A stretch of DNA of 64,000 nt, from contig OZ037768.1 in assembly GCA_964035545.1 (NCBI GenBank), positions 10,434,741 through 10,498,740 on the forward strand, given 5' to 3'. The notes under the pieces are model-generated. The model ran no database searches. It saw only the letters and a list, made by a program, of their open reading frames with translations, and had not been told where the DNA came from. The position numbers and the translations under genes are program-made. This document shows, one piece after another, positions 34,007 to 45,924 of this stretch. Source of the DNA: Bugula neritina (Eukaryota; Bryozoa; Gymnolaemata; Cheilostomatida; Bugulidae). The first letter of the stretch is position 1. Each line of letters opens with the position of its first letter.

Positions 34007-34580
34007 TTAGTACTCTCTTATCTGTTCTCTTAGAGCCCATTCCTGGCTTCTTACTTCTTGACACGTGTCCAACTTACAGAAAATATTTTTCTGCTTCAAG
34101 CCTGAGTTTACTCGCTTCACGAACTCCCACTTTTCAGTCTCATTCTCAAATGTGAGCTTTATTGGTCTGGTATCTCGTGTTATCTTTTGTTCTTTTCCGT
34201 CTCTTTCCAGTTTTTTCTTGCAGCCTAGCCTGAAAGCCACAAGCGGGGACCTCAATTTCTTGAAACACTTTTGTTTCAAAAAGTTGTTCACCTGGTCTAT
34301 GGCTTGAGTCCCTTCTTCTTCGGCTATGCCATATAAAATTGCATTCAGTTTTCGTGATTCTGTTTCATTCATTTGGTGTTGCTTTTGAATCAATTTTTCT
34401 GCATTTTCATTAGATTCAGCTGCAATTTTGTATATGATTTTTGTTTTCTTCTCGGTGTTTGGAGTTTTCTGTCGTAATCGCTTTTAGTTCCAGGATTTGG
34501 TCATTGCTTGATTTTAAAGCAGTCGCATATGTCTGTTGCATTCTAGTTATTGATCTTTCAATCACATCTAACTTGTTCAT
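34007..34580 (-). pseudogene. LINE ORF1-like protein
   Basis: Starts at an ATG at 34580 with a heptad-like, K/E-rich N-terminus (coiled-coil type), shifts frame near 34425, then continues as NAILYGIAEEEGTQAIDQVN, AFRLGCKKK, RPIKLTFENETEKWEFVKRV. The FRLG and RPIKL elements resemble the RRM-like C-terminal half of LINE ORF1 proteins, which bind RNA and chaperone strand transfer. Confidence 0.6.
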
Positions 34581-34639
34581 GGTGGTCTTGTGTTGGAAGT
34601 TTAAATTTTCGCGGCCGCCATGTTGAACCGGAAGCCGTA

Positions 34640-35184
34640 AGATTGAACGCTACTACTACCAGTACTACCGAAACTACGTACATATTTACATCGTAGACAT
34701 ACCAACTGAACCCACACTATGATACAAATGTAGAAATAATTAGTACTATCCAACTTATCATACTGGAAGACATACTGAAAACTGAAGCTTATAAAAGTAT
34801 TAAATTAAAATTGTGTCAACACAAAAACGTGGCTTATACTTAGAGTTATAGTTATGATGGAGAATCGCGCCAATTTACCGGTAATTACACAATGACACAA
34901 CCCTGCATTCTTGCCACCCGAACATCATCAATATTAATTAGATCCGCTGCAACAAATACTCGGAACAGCTTAACATTGACACCATTTCCTCATCCTAGTT
35001 AGTAATAGTCCCAGTAAGTAATAAGTAGAACGCTCTGATCAACACCAATTCACTCAGACGAACCACTTACTGACTCACCCCCATATCCCAATTTCGTAAG
35101 TAGAACCTTATTATAATCTCAACCTACATTATGATCACATCAGACACATAGCAGGAGCTATGCTTTTTTTTTCGCTGGGAGAAA
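34640..35184. other. Spacer between LINE and solo LTR C
   Basis: No supported exon. It starts with a short ACTACTACCAGTACTACC-like stretch; otherwise AT-rich and unremarkable. Confidence 0.35.
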
Positions 35185-36234
35185 TGTTGTGGAATTATGG
35201 ACTTTGGATTTATTCAATTCTCATTCCACATTCTCCTCTCCAGACCCCCAGCTCTACCCCACATAAATTAACTTTCTATTGGTATGCAGACTAGAGATAA
35301 TTAATGTCATAACAATAGCCAAGCTGTCTCCCACTGTCTGTAACATTTACTAATTTCGTTATAATTGCAATTACACTTTTGCTTTGAAGTCAGCTCTGAC
35401 TCGTCAAACATCCTGATCCCTGCAGTTACGTGGCCCTACCCTTATATGGAGATGCAGCCACCCTTGTAAATGCAGCAACTTATCCTGAGCAAGCTGACAT
35501 GGATCTAACCGGCAAGAAGTCTCTTGCTACACCCAACAGCTATCTGAAGTCACTTCTCTGTGAGACCCCGCTTCAGGTAGACGTAAGCCAGAACGAGAGG
35601 AGTTATCTACAATCTACAAGGTAATTACCAGGGTTGGGGTAATTGTAATCTGTAATTGTTTGTAATTAATTACATTTTTTCAAGTAATTGAATGTAATTT
35701 GTAATTGACGTATAAAAATGTAATTGTAATTAATTACATTGCTAATGTAATTGAATTTTACAATAACTTTATAATTACATAACAATTACTTCAAATTTTT
35801 AAATCTTAGAAAGTTCATATTTTACCTGCCTTGCCTACTGTTCAATAAAAAGTTCAGAATAATTTAATGTCGTATTTATCACCCTATTCGTTACTGTTGA
35901 GAACAAAGAAGGTTTTCAGTTGTCAAAATTGCCCCTGGTAGTTGGACCCCAGAAGTGAGATTATATAACTTTTATTTGTCTCTTGTGAGAACAAAAGTAC
36001 TTGTAATTAATCACATTACCATGTAATTGTAATTAATTACATTTGTTTCAACTGTAATTGTAATTCGCAAATTATCATGTAATTGTAATTAATTACAGTC
36101 ATATGTAATTGACCCCAACCCTGGTAATTACCATAAATTATATGCATATAATACTGTTATAGTAAATCACTAAGGCATAGCCATATTAGTAACAGCTAAG
36201 TTGTAGCAAGATACCACAAGATCCTGTTACAACA
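35185..36234 (+). repeat. LTR C, solo LTR of the 11-21 kb family, split by a MITE
   Basis: TGTTGTGGAATTATGG start and CCTGTTACAACA end, as LTRs A and B. Without the 495-bp MITE and its 8-bp duplication it is about 547 bp, because it has only one copy of the 80-bp unit duplicated in A and B. CArG box at 35440-35449. No internal sequence follows and no matching 5-bp flank was seen. Confidence 0.82.
35629..36123. mobile_element. hAT-like MITE inserted in LTR C
   Basis: Ends CAGGGTTGGGGTAATTGTAA and its inverse (CCCCAACCCTG), flanked by a perfect 8-bp duplication GTAATTAC (35621-35628, 36124-36131). LTRs A and B show the empty site. An 8-bp duplication and a CAGGG start fit the hAT superfamily. 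The interior is built of TAATTACA/TGTAATTA repeats. No coding capacity. Confidence 0.88.
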
Positions 36235-36262
36235 ACTGTAAAAACTTTACACTACTCTACAG

Positions 36263-38463
36263 ATGTTAAAGACTCTAAAGTACAAATATTCTCCATGTTT
36301 ATGCTGCTTATCTTGATGCCTTGGTGACTAATATTTCTAATATTTTATTTTGTATTACAACACAGGGAATAGCTATAAAGTTAAAATGTTCCGACAAATG
36401 ATTGCTGAAAAGATAAAAAGGGCATCGGTTGGTAATGGCCTGGACCAACTTCAGTAGCGATTAGTGATTACAGTACGAGCTTGTCATGCTGTGTTTGCAA
36501 GAACATGTTGGACATCCTGTTAGCAAGGTAAATCACCATGGGATCTAGTCCTGCTAGCAAATATTTAACTGAAGCTGCGTAAAAATTGTATACACTAGTG
36601 CACAGCGGAAATATCCTCCTAGACTCATGGCATTGAAGTTCCTAAGATTATTTAAATTGTTATACATACCTTAATATTTTATTCACAGTAAAGTAATTTG
36701 AATATATATGTAGATAATTATTTTAATAAAATTTTAGAATTATTCATTTTTAGGACAATGCAGGCTATCTTCCTATAGATGACCCTGTTAAAGAAAAAGT
36801 GCAGCAGGTAGTCACAGATCTGCACATAACAGAAACCCTCTCATATACTTGTTATCATACGCAGATGTATTTTTTATATTTTCATGCGTTGATGTTATTT
36901 GGAATACAAGCTACTACTCATCCATCATTTTTATAACTTTTGTATCATAAAAGACAAGCAGCCAACACTGGGATAGTTACAAATTTTATTCAGAGATATG
37001 TTTAAATACCAAGTATATTGAATGATCAGTAATTAAATTTGACAGAACTTTATTGTAAGTCTTGCCATAACAATAAAAATAAATATAAACAGAAATGGTC
37101 ACTTTTAATATAAGAAAGGAATAAAAACATATTGATATATATTATTGAAAACTATTCATAATGTATATACTAATAACAATATTAATGCTATACACTAACA
37201 TTATGAGTAATATAGTTTAACAGCAGCTGTGTTTTGATTTACCAATAATTTAACTTTGCTTCTAAAAGTAAATAGATATTTACACAAATTCTTGAACCAA
37301 AATTTTAAATGTTGGTGTGGTTCAATGTGTGAGTTAAAGCTAACGGTTAAAGAACATAATAATTATGTTGATCATTACATTATTACATCGTATGTTCTTT
37401 GAGTTGGAGCGCACCGTGCACAATGACAATCTCACACATCAACAATAACACGTGCGCTAAACAGAAAATATTCACCAAACTAGATGTAGCGCCAGATTAC
37501 TGCATATAGAACTAATCATTACCATTACAATTGAGTTCTTCTATAAGCAGCTCAAAGTTGCGTGTGATTGAGTGCAGTAGTCTAGGCTTCTCGAGTTTAT
37601 AGTTGAGGATCTCAGTGGTAACGCCTCCAGCTTAAAACTTGAGACCTTCAACTACTGCACTCAATTGTTTCTAACTGGGGGCTGTTTATAAATAGCTTCA
37701 ATTAAAAGTGCGAAGTCAGTGTCACGACAATGTTATACTCATGTGCAAGCTTCTGCGACATATTTGAGAGTTATCCTTTCTTTAAAATTATGGCCAGAGG
37801 AGGGTTAATTAACTCATTAGCATTCCGATTTAATAATCCCTGGTTTGATATATAAATTGTTCTATTTCAACAGTTGAAGTCAAACTAATTGTACTTGGCA
37901 ACAAAATTTAATCAATTTTCTTCAATTTGTTTTTACAACGATGGACTAGCTTCTATACATTATTGATTGTGTGTGTGTGCACGTGTGTGTATAAAAATAT
38001 TTGACAAACTACATTTATGCAGCATTAAAACCACTGAATCAAAAGTTATATTTCAGTGATCAAAACATTTACGAGCCATCAGCTACAAATTCAGGATTGT
38101 ACAGTGGAGGAGGAAAGTTAGCTGTACCTACTCACTTTTCTCACAGTTTTTCTTTTGACTTATAAAAGATGCACATGAAGAATATAACCTTCACTTTATT
38201 GACAAAATAATTGTATTATGTTATTTTTTGTTTGTATTGATGTTAAAGTTCTTTAAGCAATAACTGTGGTTAATGAATGTAAATTCAACCAGATTATTTA
38301 TACTTTTATGCTACAGCTTTATAATTATATGGAAATACAGACTGTTGACAATAAGCAATAATTTCAGCTATCGTTTAGCATCTGTGCTGTTGCAAGTATT
38401 ATAGCTATAACCAGCCTAGAATGTAGAGAATCCAAAGGCGCTGGCCACTTAGAACTTGATTAG
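36263..38463 (+). CDS. Unrecognised gene, 5'-incomplete, small in-phase exons
   Basis: Plus-strand exons with good acceptors and donors and matching phases: 36263-36323, 36373-36427, 36474-36527, 36754-36807 and possibly 38368-38463 (ending in TAG). They read VKDSKVQIFSMFMLLILMP, YKVKMFRQMIAEKIKRAS, YELVMLCLQEHVGHPVSK, DNAGYLPIDDPVKEKVQQ and LSFSICAVASIIAIT... The third and fourth exons are exactly 18 codons each. The 5' end would lie at or beyond LTR C, which ends 28 bp before the first exon, so the gene may be disrupted. I do not recognise the product. The last exon is the least certain. Confidence 0.4.
36808..38367. other. Putative intron / non-coding DNA with a foldback hairpin
   Basis: AT-rich. 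The only structure seen is the inverted repeat at 37530-37705. No other supported exon. Confidence 0.35.
37530..37705. repeat. Imperfect long inverted repeat (hairpin)
   Basis: Core arms ATTGAGTGCAGTAGT (37567-37581) and its exact inverse (37651-37665). Pairing extends inward (CTCGAGTTT against AAACTTGAG) and outward (TAAGCAGC-like against GCTGTTTATA-like). Could be a small foldback MITE or a long hairpin RNA. Confidence 0.55.
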
Positions 38464-38997
38464 CTGGTGAGTTACATTTGCATAATATATAACAAAGTAC
38501 AATTAAATATGGTATGTAGCAATTGTAAATAACTATAACTTATAAGTTATAACTTATTGGGCATAGCATCCTAATTTATAACACTATTCTATATAACTTA
38601 CTAGGCTTAGCTTCACCACACAACTTGTTACCCGGGAACGTAAATTATTGTATGAGAAGACAACTTCAAAATTTGTATAACGAAAGTAGGTTATTTAAGT
38701 ATCTCAACCTCTCAATTTAAAGTTCATCACTCATCGCCAATTAGGCCGTAAACTATATATTAGTTTTCCGTCATTTCTACGTCTTATAACATGAAAATTG
38801 AAGTAAAACTAGTAACTAAACCATATTTTATTTTATTAATTACATTTCTAAATTTTTACATGTCAGTAAAAGTATTCCGCTGTTCGGATAACCATTTAAA
38901 TGTCTCTGCCATTCTTGCATATCAAGTTGCGCTTGACCTTACTCTAACTTATATTTATCCTTTTTTTCAACTACAACCGTAAATTCAACTCGTATTC

Positions 38998-39223
38998 AGT
39001 ATAACTATAAGTATAAGTATTCTATTGCTAATAGTAATACTAATAGTAATAGTAATAGTAAATGTAATACTTATACTAATACTAATAGTAATAGTAATAC
39101 TGTATTATTATAAATATATCAACTAGTACATTTTCTATTACTATTACTATTAGTACAACATTAATTATGTTACGCTAAGTATTAGTATGACTCTAACTCT
39201 AAGTATTACTGTATTACTACTAG

Positions 39224-39270
<47 letters not shown>

Positions 39271-40030
39271 GTAGTACTACTACTACTACTAATACTACTA
39301 CTACTACTACTAGTCTTAGGTTTATTATTAATATTATATTCAGTTTCACTTATTTATAATAATTATTTATTTATAAGCGTAATAAATGAATGTTACAATG
39401 ATTAACTATAACTATAACCTGTCTCAGTAACTGAGAGTGACTATCAGTATCACTATCACTATGAGTATGAAGATAAGTATCAGTATGTCACTATGAGTAT
39501 GATTATGACTATGAGTATCAGTATGAGTATAATTATAATTTAAACTAATACTAATAGTAATAGTAATACATTATGAGTATACATTTAATTTTATACTATA
39601 ACTATAAGTATAACATTAAATATACTGAGTACTAACACTCTAAACGAAATTCTAAGTCTAGGCATTACTATTACTAACTATTAGTATTAGTATTACTATT
39701 ACTATTAGCATAAGTAATACTAATAGTATAACTATAAGTTTTACTTTTAGTTATTACTATAAGTAGTATAAGATTAGTATAACTATAAGTATAAGTATAA
39801 CTCCCTATAACTAATACTATAAGTATAACTATAAAAGTAAGAGTAAAACTGAAGGTAGTAGGAAGCCTAAGAGTAAGAGTAACTCAAACTTAAACTGTAA
39901 GTATTACTATTACTAATACTATTACTATTAGAATTACTATTAGTATTACTATTACTATTAGTATTAATAATAGTTATACTAAAAGTAATACTAATAGTTC
40001 TATTAGTACTGATTATAAATATAAGTATAA
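38998..40030. repeat. Degenerate trinucleotide tract with a (CTA)n core
   Basis: NTA-type units (AATACTAATAGTAATAGTAA) over about 1 kb, with a purer (ACT)n run at about 39222-39312 and mixed AGT/ATC units near 39430-39530. Apparent Leu-rich ORFs here are artefacts of the repeat. Confidence 0.7.
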
Positions 40031-40050
40031 CCATCGTAATTGGGTTTCGT

Positions 40051-40570
40051 TCCAGATAGACGCTTCCCAGTTAGACGCTTCCTCTTTAAATGCTTCCCAC
40101 CTAGATGCTTCCCATTTGGACGCTATATATTTATTTTGGTACAGTTTTTTATAGCAATATACCTATACATGCCTATATAACTGTTGTATTGATTGCTAAA
40201 CATGAAATAATAGTCAATATAAATAATCTGGAAAAATATTCCAATTTTCACAGATTTGTGTGGAACAAAAAATCAGCAATACATTAATAATAAACATTAT
40301 CTATAATGAATACTTATTTATGAAATATTTTTTCAAACAACAAGAAGTATAGAAAATGCAAAATTATAAGATAATGCAGATCAAAGGAATTTATTTCAAA
40401 ATTCAAGGAAATCTAATAATGCCTAAATATACATATATTTCAGTAATATTAAATAAATTGCTCATAAAATACATATATTGTTCCAAAATAAATAAACAGC
40501 GTCTAAATGGGAATCGTTCACGTGGGAAGTGTCTGAGTGGGAAATTTAGCCTAGCGTCTAACTGGGAATC
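40051..40570. mobile_element. Foldback element with repeated GACGCTTCCCA motifs
   Basis: The left arm (40051-40145) holds four degenerate copies of TTAGACGCTTCCCA. The right arm (about 40490-40570) has the same motif inverted (GCGTCTAACTGGGAATC). Both arms end inward in TTTATTTATTTTGG or close to it. About 350 bp of AT-rich interior without coding potential. Same architecture as the 8918-9705 element but a different motif. Confidence 0.62.
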
Positions 40571-42216
40571 TAATGTAATCTAATGACACCCCATAATTGT
40601 TATGCTCACGGTGACAGTCAGCATGTTTTTATTATCATGGTCAGTTGATTTTATTTTATTTCAAGTTTAACTGATTATCATCACATGATTTAACTTAGAG
40701 AATCACCATAAGATAGGTACTGTTAGTGTAACTTTTGGACTTAGTATTACACTATTAGTATTGCTATGAATATCTCTAAGTCTAGGTTGTTATCATAACT
40801 ATCTGTTATCGTTATTTATTCTTTCTTTGGATTTTATTATGAAAAATGTTATGCTTTCACTGTTCCTATGTGTGTGACTTTCACTTTGGTTATTTCTTGC
40901 CTTCATCTGAGTTTTCATTTTTTTAAATTGATTATCTTTTAATGGTAACCAATAATAGTGACGCTCACAGTGTGTGTGACTGTAAGCAATAAATTTTGAT
41001 TTGACATTCCAAAGGTAAAACTGAACATAACTACTAAATCTATACTTGGCTAACAAATGAAAATTCATCTACAACGGCAATCACAATTACAATAGCATAT
41101 TTATATTCACTCTCATAGTATAACTATAAGTCATGAGTCATATTGACTATTCCGTTTTAAGTACGTGTACATATGCTGATATTATAATGACAATGACTAT
41201 CACTGTAAGTCCAACTATGAATATATTCTTTGATACTGCACTACTGGCCATTGCCATGAAAGCCTACTTAAATTTCATATATAAATATAATGAAGGTATG
41301 TTTAACTCGATAACTTCCTAAATATAATTATCTTTCTAAACCTAAAAATGTTCTATATACAATTAGTAATTAGATCATCACTAACTCAGTCACTAAACAC
41401 TTCTTCAAACAACTATTTTTGTCATTTAACTCATGCATGTTTCTTTACATATTACATAATAAGTAATATCTTCCCTAAAATTCAAAGCCTATTGGGTAGA
41501 TATATAATTATTAATTAAGTATGTTCTTAAAAAATACTCGTTCCAAGACCAAAATGATAATTAAAGAGTTTATACAATATGGCTATGTTTTTTACTAGTT
41601 AGTCGGACAAATCTAAAAAACGTAAAAAATTTCAAGATGTTTTCATAGATTGACTAGAAAATTATTGCTTTTAATAATAATTGATTTTATATAATTAGCA
41701 CATATTCTTAATAACCTTTAACAGACTAGTAATAGAATTTAAAAAATAATCATATTGAAAACTTTGGCAAAGTATACACAGGATAGCTAATCTAGTGCTT
41801 TTATTAGTTATATTAGTGCAGTTTTTAGATATTTATAAAACTTTTGTAATATGTAATTTATTCCAAGCTTTTTTTTAAATTATATGTTCATATTATTTTG
41901 AGCTGTCAACACTATATGATGTACTATAAATTTATGGAAAGCGGCAAACAACACTACCTGATGAATAAGAAACAGTAAAACTACACTATAATGAAACTAA
42001 GCAAAAAAAATCTTTGCTGTAAAGTTTCTGTTTTTTTTAAAATAATCAATTTTAAGAAAAATTAAACAAGCTTGTTGATGACATATAAAGCCAGCCTCGA
42101 CAGCATGTTTCTCTTTTTTGTAAGCCTATTGTAACATCCATACTTTGTGATTTTGCTGTAATTAATGTGGTTTTCATTTCGTAGTATTTTTGCAGGGTTA
42201 TGACCAGTGCATCACA
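40571..42216. other. Non-coding DNA upstream of the tetraspanin gene
   Basis: AT-rich, no supported coding exon. A likely 5' UTR acceptor (TATTTTTGCAG|GG at about 42195) suggests the tetraspanin transcript begins further upstream in this stretch. Confidence 0.4.
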
Positions 42217-45200
42217 ATGGGAAAATCTGACAGTCCTGGACTAATATACCGAAACATTGTTGTTATAATTAGCATATTATTTATTGTAAGTTTATTTAAA
42301 TTAATAATTTCATGCATTTTTCGTGAATTAAGGCTCAAATAAAACTGATATCTAAGTTGTTACTACCTGTGGAATACCATTATTCTTCTATTGGTTGAAC
42401 TGATGATATTTTTCTTGTTTTTTTCAGCTGTTTTCGATTGCCATTCTTTCTGCTGGAATATGGTTCTTCATTGAAAGAAACTACTTATCCTCTGTGACCA
42501 GGAGTGACCTTTTTAATGCAGGGTCAATCATCCTCTTCGTATGCGGTTGTGTTATATTCATTGTATCTTTCATTGGATGCTTTGGCGCTTATAGAGGAAT
42601 AAGACGGATGTTACTAGCGGTAAGAGTTAATTTCACTTTGTAAATTCTGCTGCTTTTATTGCTTCAATTTTTCATGTGTATGTTATAGGAAATCCTCACT
42701 GATTGTTGGTATTAATTTATATTTCAGTATTTTGGAATCAATTTGGTGGTTGTTATTCTGGCAGTGATTGCTGGCTGTGTTGCTGCTGCCTTCCACGGTG
42801 AGGTAAGACAACTCTATTCTGCTAGTCAATGGGGAAACTTTAAATTTGTGCAAAATGAATCAACAATAAACATGGATGTTCAGGCCGTTTGAAATACTGT
42901 AGTTTATTTGTGGTTCCTTTACAGATTGGGAGTATTGTGAAGTCTAACATGAATGAGACGCTAATAACTCGTTACAGGAATAACACACATAATACAACTC
43001 TCAACAGAATTGTAACGCAAGCTTGGGACAGAATGCAAGTTCGAGTGAGTTGGGAGTTGTCACATTTGTGAATCTCTAAAGGTCCGTACTTTGTGAAATG
43101 AATCTCAGATGGGTGGTTACTGTGTAGCCTGTGATCGTGACTTTGTGTTTTTGCAGTTGAATTGCTGTGCTGTTGAAGATGAGGGCTGGGAGGTTTACCA
43201 ACAATCTTCTTGGTACCAATACAAGTTACACAATAATTACGGTGAGAATTACTCATATAAAAGCCGCATGATTGGAGTGAAAATATAATATACTTGTTGT
43301 ATGCAGGCTTTACCTTACACTGTCACTGGCTTCACTAGTATGTATAACACATTAGTATGTTGCTTTACTTTTGTGTTTTAAAAGTTTTATAGACTGAAGT
43401 ATTATTTCAGAAATAAGCAAAATAGAGCTGGTTCCAGAAAGCTGTTGCAGACGTGCTACGTATGACTGGGAGAGAATTATCAATCAACGGATATGCCAAA
43501 CGACGCAAGGAGGCCCTCCCAAGACCTCTCAGGGATCTCCTAATTATTTCCTGAACTATGATGTAAGCATTTCATAGCACAATGCTTAGTAATGAAACTC
43601 GCATAAGTTTAGAGTCACTATCCCTGTGAGAATCCCTGGTGGAAAGGGTTTTTTAAAGCCTGCTAAGGATTTTTCTAATGTGGCACAAGAGCAATTATGG
43701 CTGAGTGCTCTTCCTAACATGTTCACCATCAGTATTAAAGGATTGCTCTATCTTAGTTTATTACAATCACATTATAATTATGAACTATAATCTAATGTGT
43801 ATGCAAACAATTGTGACTTTGCAAAGGGATATGTGCCTAGAAAACAGCTTTTCAAAATTCCAATTTTGAGGGAGGTAAAATTTTCAGCCATAAAAAAGAA
43901 TAGCCTATTACGTGACGTGTGAACGCCAGTAACTATGCTGCACGTGCTAACTATAACGCTAGTATTCAAGGTTGCTGAGCACAACATCAACCAATAACGC
44001 TCAAGCAGTTACAGTGCGCTATATAGGTCAGCTTTGGTGCGCCCGTAACATTGCACAATCTGACCTAGTTTAGATCGATCGCAGGCATTCATCCTAAAGA
44101 ATGCATGTTTTTGCAATGCTTTTTTCTAATGTTTACAAGCAAAATATGGCCTAATGTTATCACATACATGTTATTTAACATGTCAAAAAACTATAGATTG
44201 AGATAATTCACATTTGCACTTCTATAAACATACAAATTACGAGCTGAAAGATCACATCTCACAGTCATATTTCTATAGTTATTCATTTGTATAGTCACGT
44301 GACCAGCAGGAATGCTGGCGCTGTTACGTCACATTTCCCAGCTCATTTCAAAATCGGCGTTTTGGCTGTTACCAATCTACACCCTCAACTTCAACTAACT
44401 TTTTCTACCTTTGGTCAAATGCTTTTTGTCAATGCATGCTTAGAAAAACACAATATTATGTGTGTTTGACCTAAATGGCCATTTATTAGACAAGATAGAG
44501 CAATCCTTTAAGACTGACCTGTCTTCACTAGGCCAGCGCAATGTTTGACAATACTGTGGTGTAATGTAATGTATTTAGTCATAAAGTTGTTACTATATTG
44601 ATGTATGTTATTTATTTATATTACATGTTTCTGTACATTGCTTTCCATAATTCGTATATCGTTGTGTATGTACAAGTAACAATATGTTTTTCTTTGTAGG
44701 GATGTTATAATGCTGCAAAAAAAGCTTTGAGCGAATTAATTTGGTTTGTGTTTGGATTTGGCTTTGTTTTGGCAGCCCTAATTGTAAGTATTACTAATTT
44801 TCAAATTCTGACCAAAGTTTTTAGATACAGGCAGTATAATTATAGAAATTTAAATTATCTAAAGTAAAATACTGCATCAGTAAGTTATAAATGTTGGATG
44901 TAAAATTAAGCTGTCAATATGTTCTTGTCAGTAGCACTTTGAATGGCCAATACAAGGATTTAAAGTAGGTTGGGGTGAGATTGAAGAGGGTAAGTACTAA
45001 GTTTTGGTGTGTTCAAATTCATTCTAAAACAAAAAATAATTTTATGCAGTTGCAGATCATGGAGTTTGGTCATTGTGTAGTTGTAGAGCAGTAAATAAAC
45101 TTTTACATGCCACATATTTTATGTATTCAACTCACTTCTCTATTTCTAGAGTAAACTTGAACTCTTACCAGCTCATATTCGGTTATGTGTACTTTTCAAT

Positions 45201-45376
45201 TGAAAAATAAGATTGTATTGTATTATAACAGAATTCAAATTTTGATGTGGTTGTAGATTGGCGGCATGGTATCTGCTATTTGTCTGGCTAAGAAGATTAA
45301 GAAAGCTCAAAAAGAGAAAGTCATAGGTGGAAGGTCACCCAACCGAACCCCTGGCCGTCGTATACATGAATATTAA
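42217..45376 (+). CDS. Tetraspanin
   Basis: Eight exons: 42217-42285, 42428-42619, 42728-42802, 42925-43044, 43157-43241, 43411-43562, 44700-44783 and 45257-45376. 897 nt, 298 codons, every GT-AG and phase consistent. Four membrane spans: residues about 10-35 (NIVVIISILFILFSIAILSA), 60-80 (IILFVCGCVIFIVSFIGCFG), 90-110 and about 235-265. The large extracellular loop between spans 3 and 4 has the diagnostic LNCC (CCG-type, with A after CC), ESCC and GCY cysteines, plus NET and NTT sequons. The tail ends GRRIHEY. Tetraspanins organise partner receptors and integrins in membrane microdomains; the specific member is not assigned. AATAAA follows at 45398-45403. The sixth intron carries a SINE fragment and a MITE. 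Confidence 0.9.
43591..43734 (-). repeat. SINE 3' part in tetraspanin intron 6
   Basis: The minus strand matches the tail of the SINE at 54037-54240: GTTAGGAAGAGCA, TCATAATTG-TCTTG, AAACCCTTCCA-CAGGG, TCTCACAGG, GTGACT-TAAACTT. The MITE abuts it; a weak SINE head (TAGGCC) may lie beyond the MITE at about 44525-44545. Confidence 0.65.
43739..44507. mobile_element. MITE flanked by TTAA in tetraspanin intron 6
   Basis: Terminal inverted repeats AGGATTGCTCTATCTT (43739-43754) and its inverse ending at 44507, flanked by TTAA on both sides (43735-43738, 44508-44511). TTAA duplication suggests a piggyBac-type origin; a TA duplication (Tc1/mariner) cannot be ruled out, because the flanks are palindromic. 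No transposase. It appears to have inserted in a SINE. Confidence 0.75.
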
Positions 45377-45397
45377 TCTGAAAAAACAACCCTAATC

Positions 45398-45403
45398 AAT
45401 AAA
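45398..45403 (+). terminator. Polyadenylation signal AATAAA of the tetraspanin gene
   Basis: AATAAA 22 bases after the stop codon, followed by a T-rich downstream stretch (TTTACTTTACTCAGTTTTT). Consistent with a very short 3' UTR. Confidence 0.6.
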
Positions 45404-45924
45404 CACTTTGTATTTACTTTACTCAGTTTTTACTGCTCTACCTTTTGTTAAGATTTTATGCTATGTTTTCTCTGAGTTACATTCCATCAGTCTACATTCC
45501 AAATAACTATATTATAATGTATAATATTTTAGTAAATGAATGCATGCTTTTGCTACTCAAATCGATTTTTGGAGTGTTTCTACTGTATTTGTATATATAT
45601 TTTATGTAAACAATTTTTCAGTAATACTTAAAAATAACATTAATAAATACCAATCTGAACACTTATGTATATTATTCTATATGTATACATGCAACACAAA
45701 ACATTTGTATCTCTGAATACAAGTTGAACTTGCTACTTGGTCTACATATTGGCTGATAAATATCTGAATAGGAAGCAGCCAGCAAACACATGATTTAATA
45801 CTATTATAGTTTAATTTATACCAGTAATTTTCTTATTGTAAGTTGCATGCGGCTGTGCTACTTCTCCCAACTAACTTTAAAGCTGTCAAACCCCCTCTAC
45901 ATGCTTCAGCTAGTAATTTTAGAG

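Larger units (their letters stand above)
28600..34620 (-). mobile_element. Non-LTR retrotransposon (LINE, CR1/L2/Jockey-like), interrupted
   Basis: On the minus strand: an ORF1-like part (34580-34007), endonuclease (33931-33044), an LTR-element insertion (33070-30621), the ORF2 linker (30606-30421), reverse transcriptase (30161-29390) and C-terminal region (29200-28600). Multiple frameshifts and stops. The 5' end lies near an ATGGCGGCCGCG string at about 34600. Target duplications were not identified. Confidence 0.8.

Noticed and set aside
39187-39405. Leu-rich, apparently membrane-like ORF
   Set aside because: Translation of a (CTA)n/(ACT)n microsatellite; poly-Leu is a frame artefact.
41133-41321. 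Small plus ORF upstream of the tetraspanin
   Set aside because: No splice context or recognisable content, composed of AT-rich and trinucleotide-like DNA.
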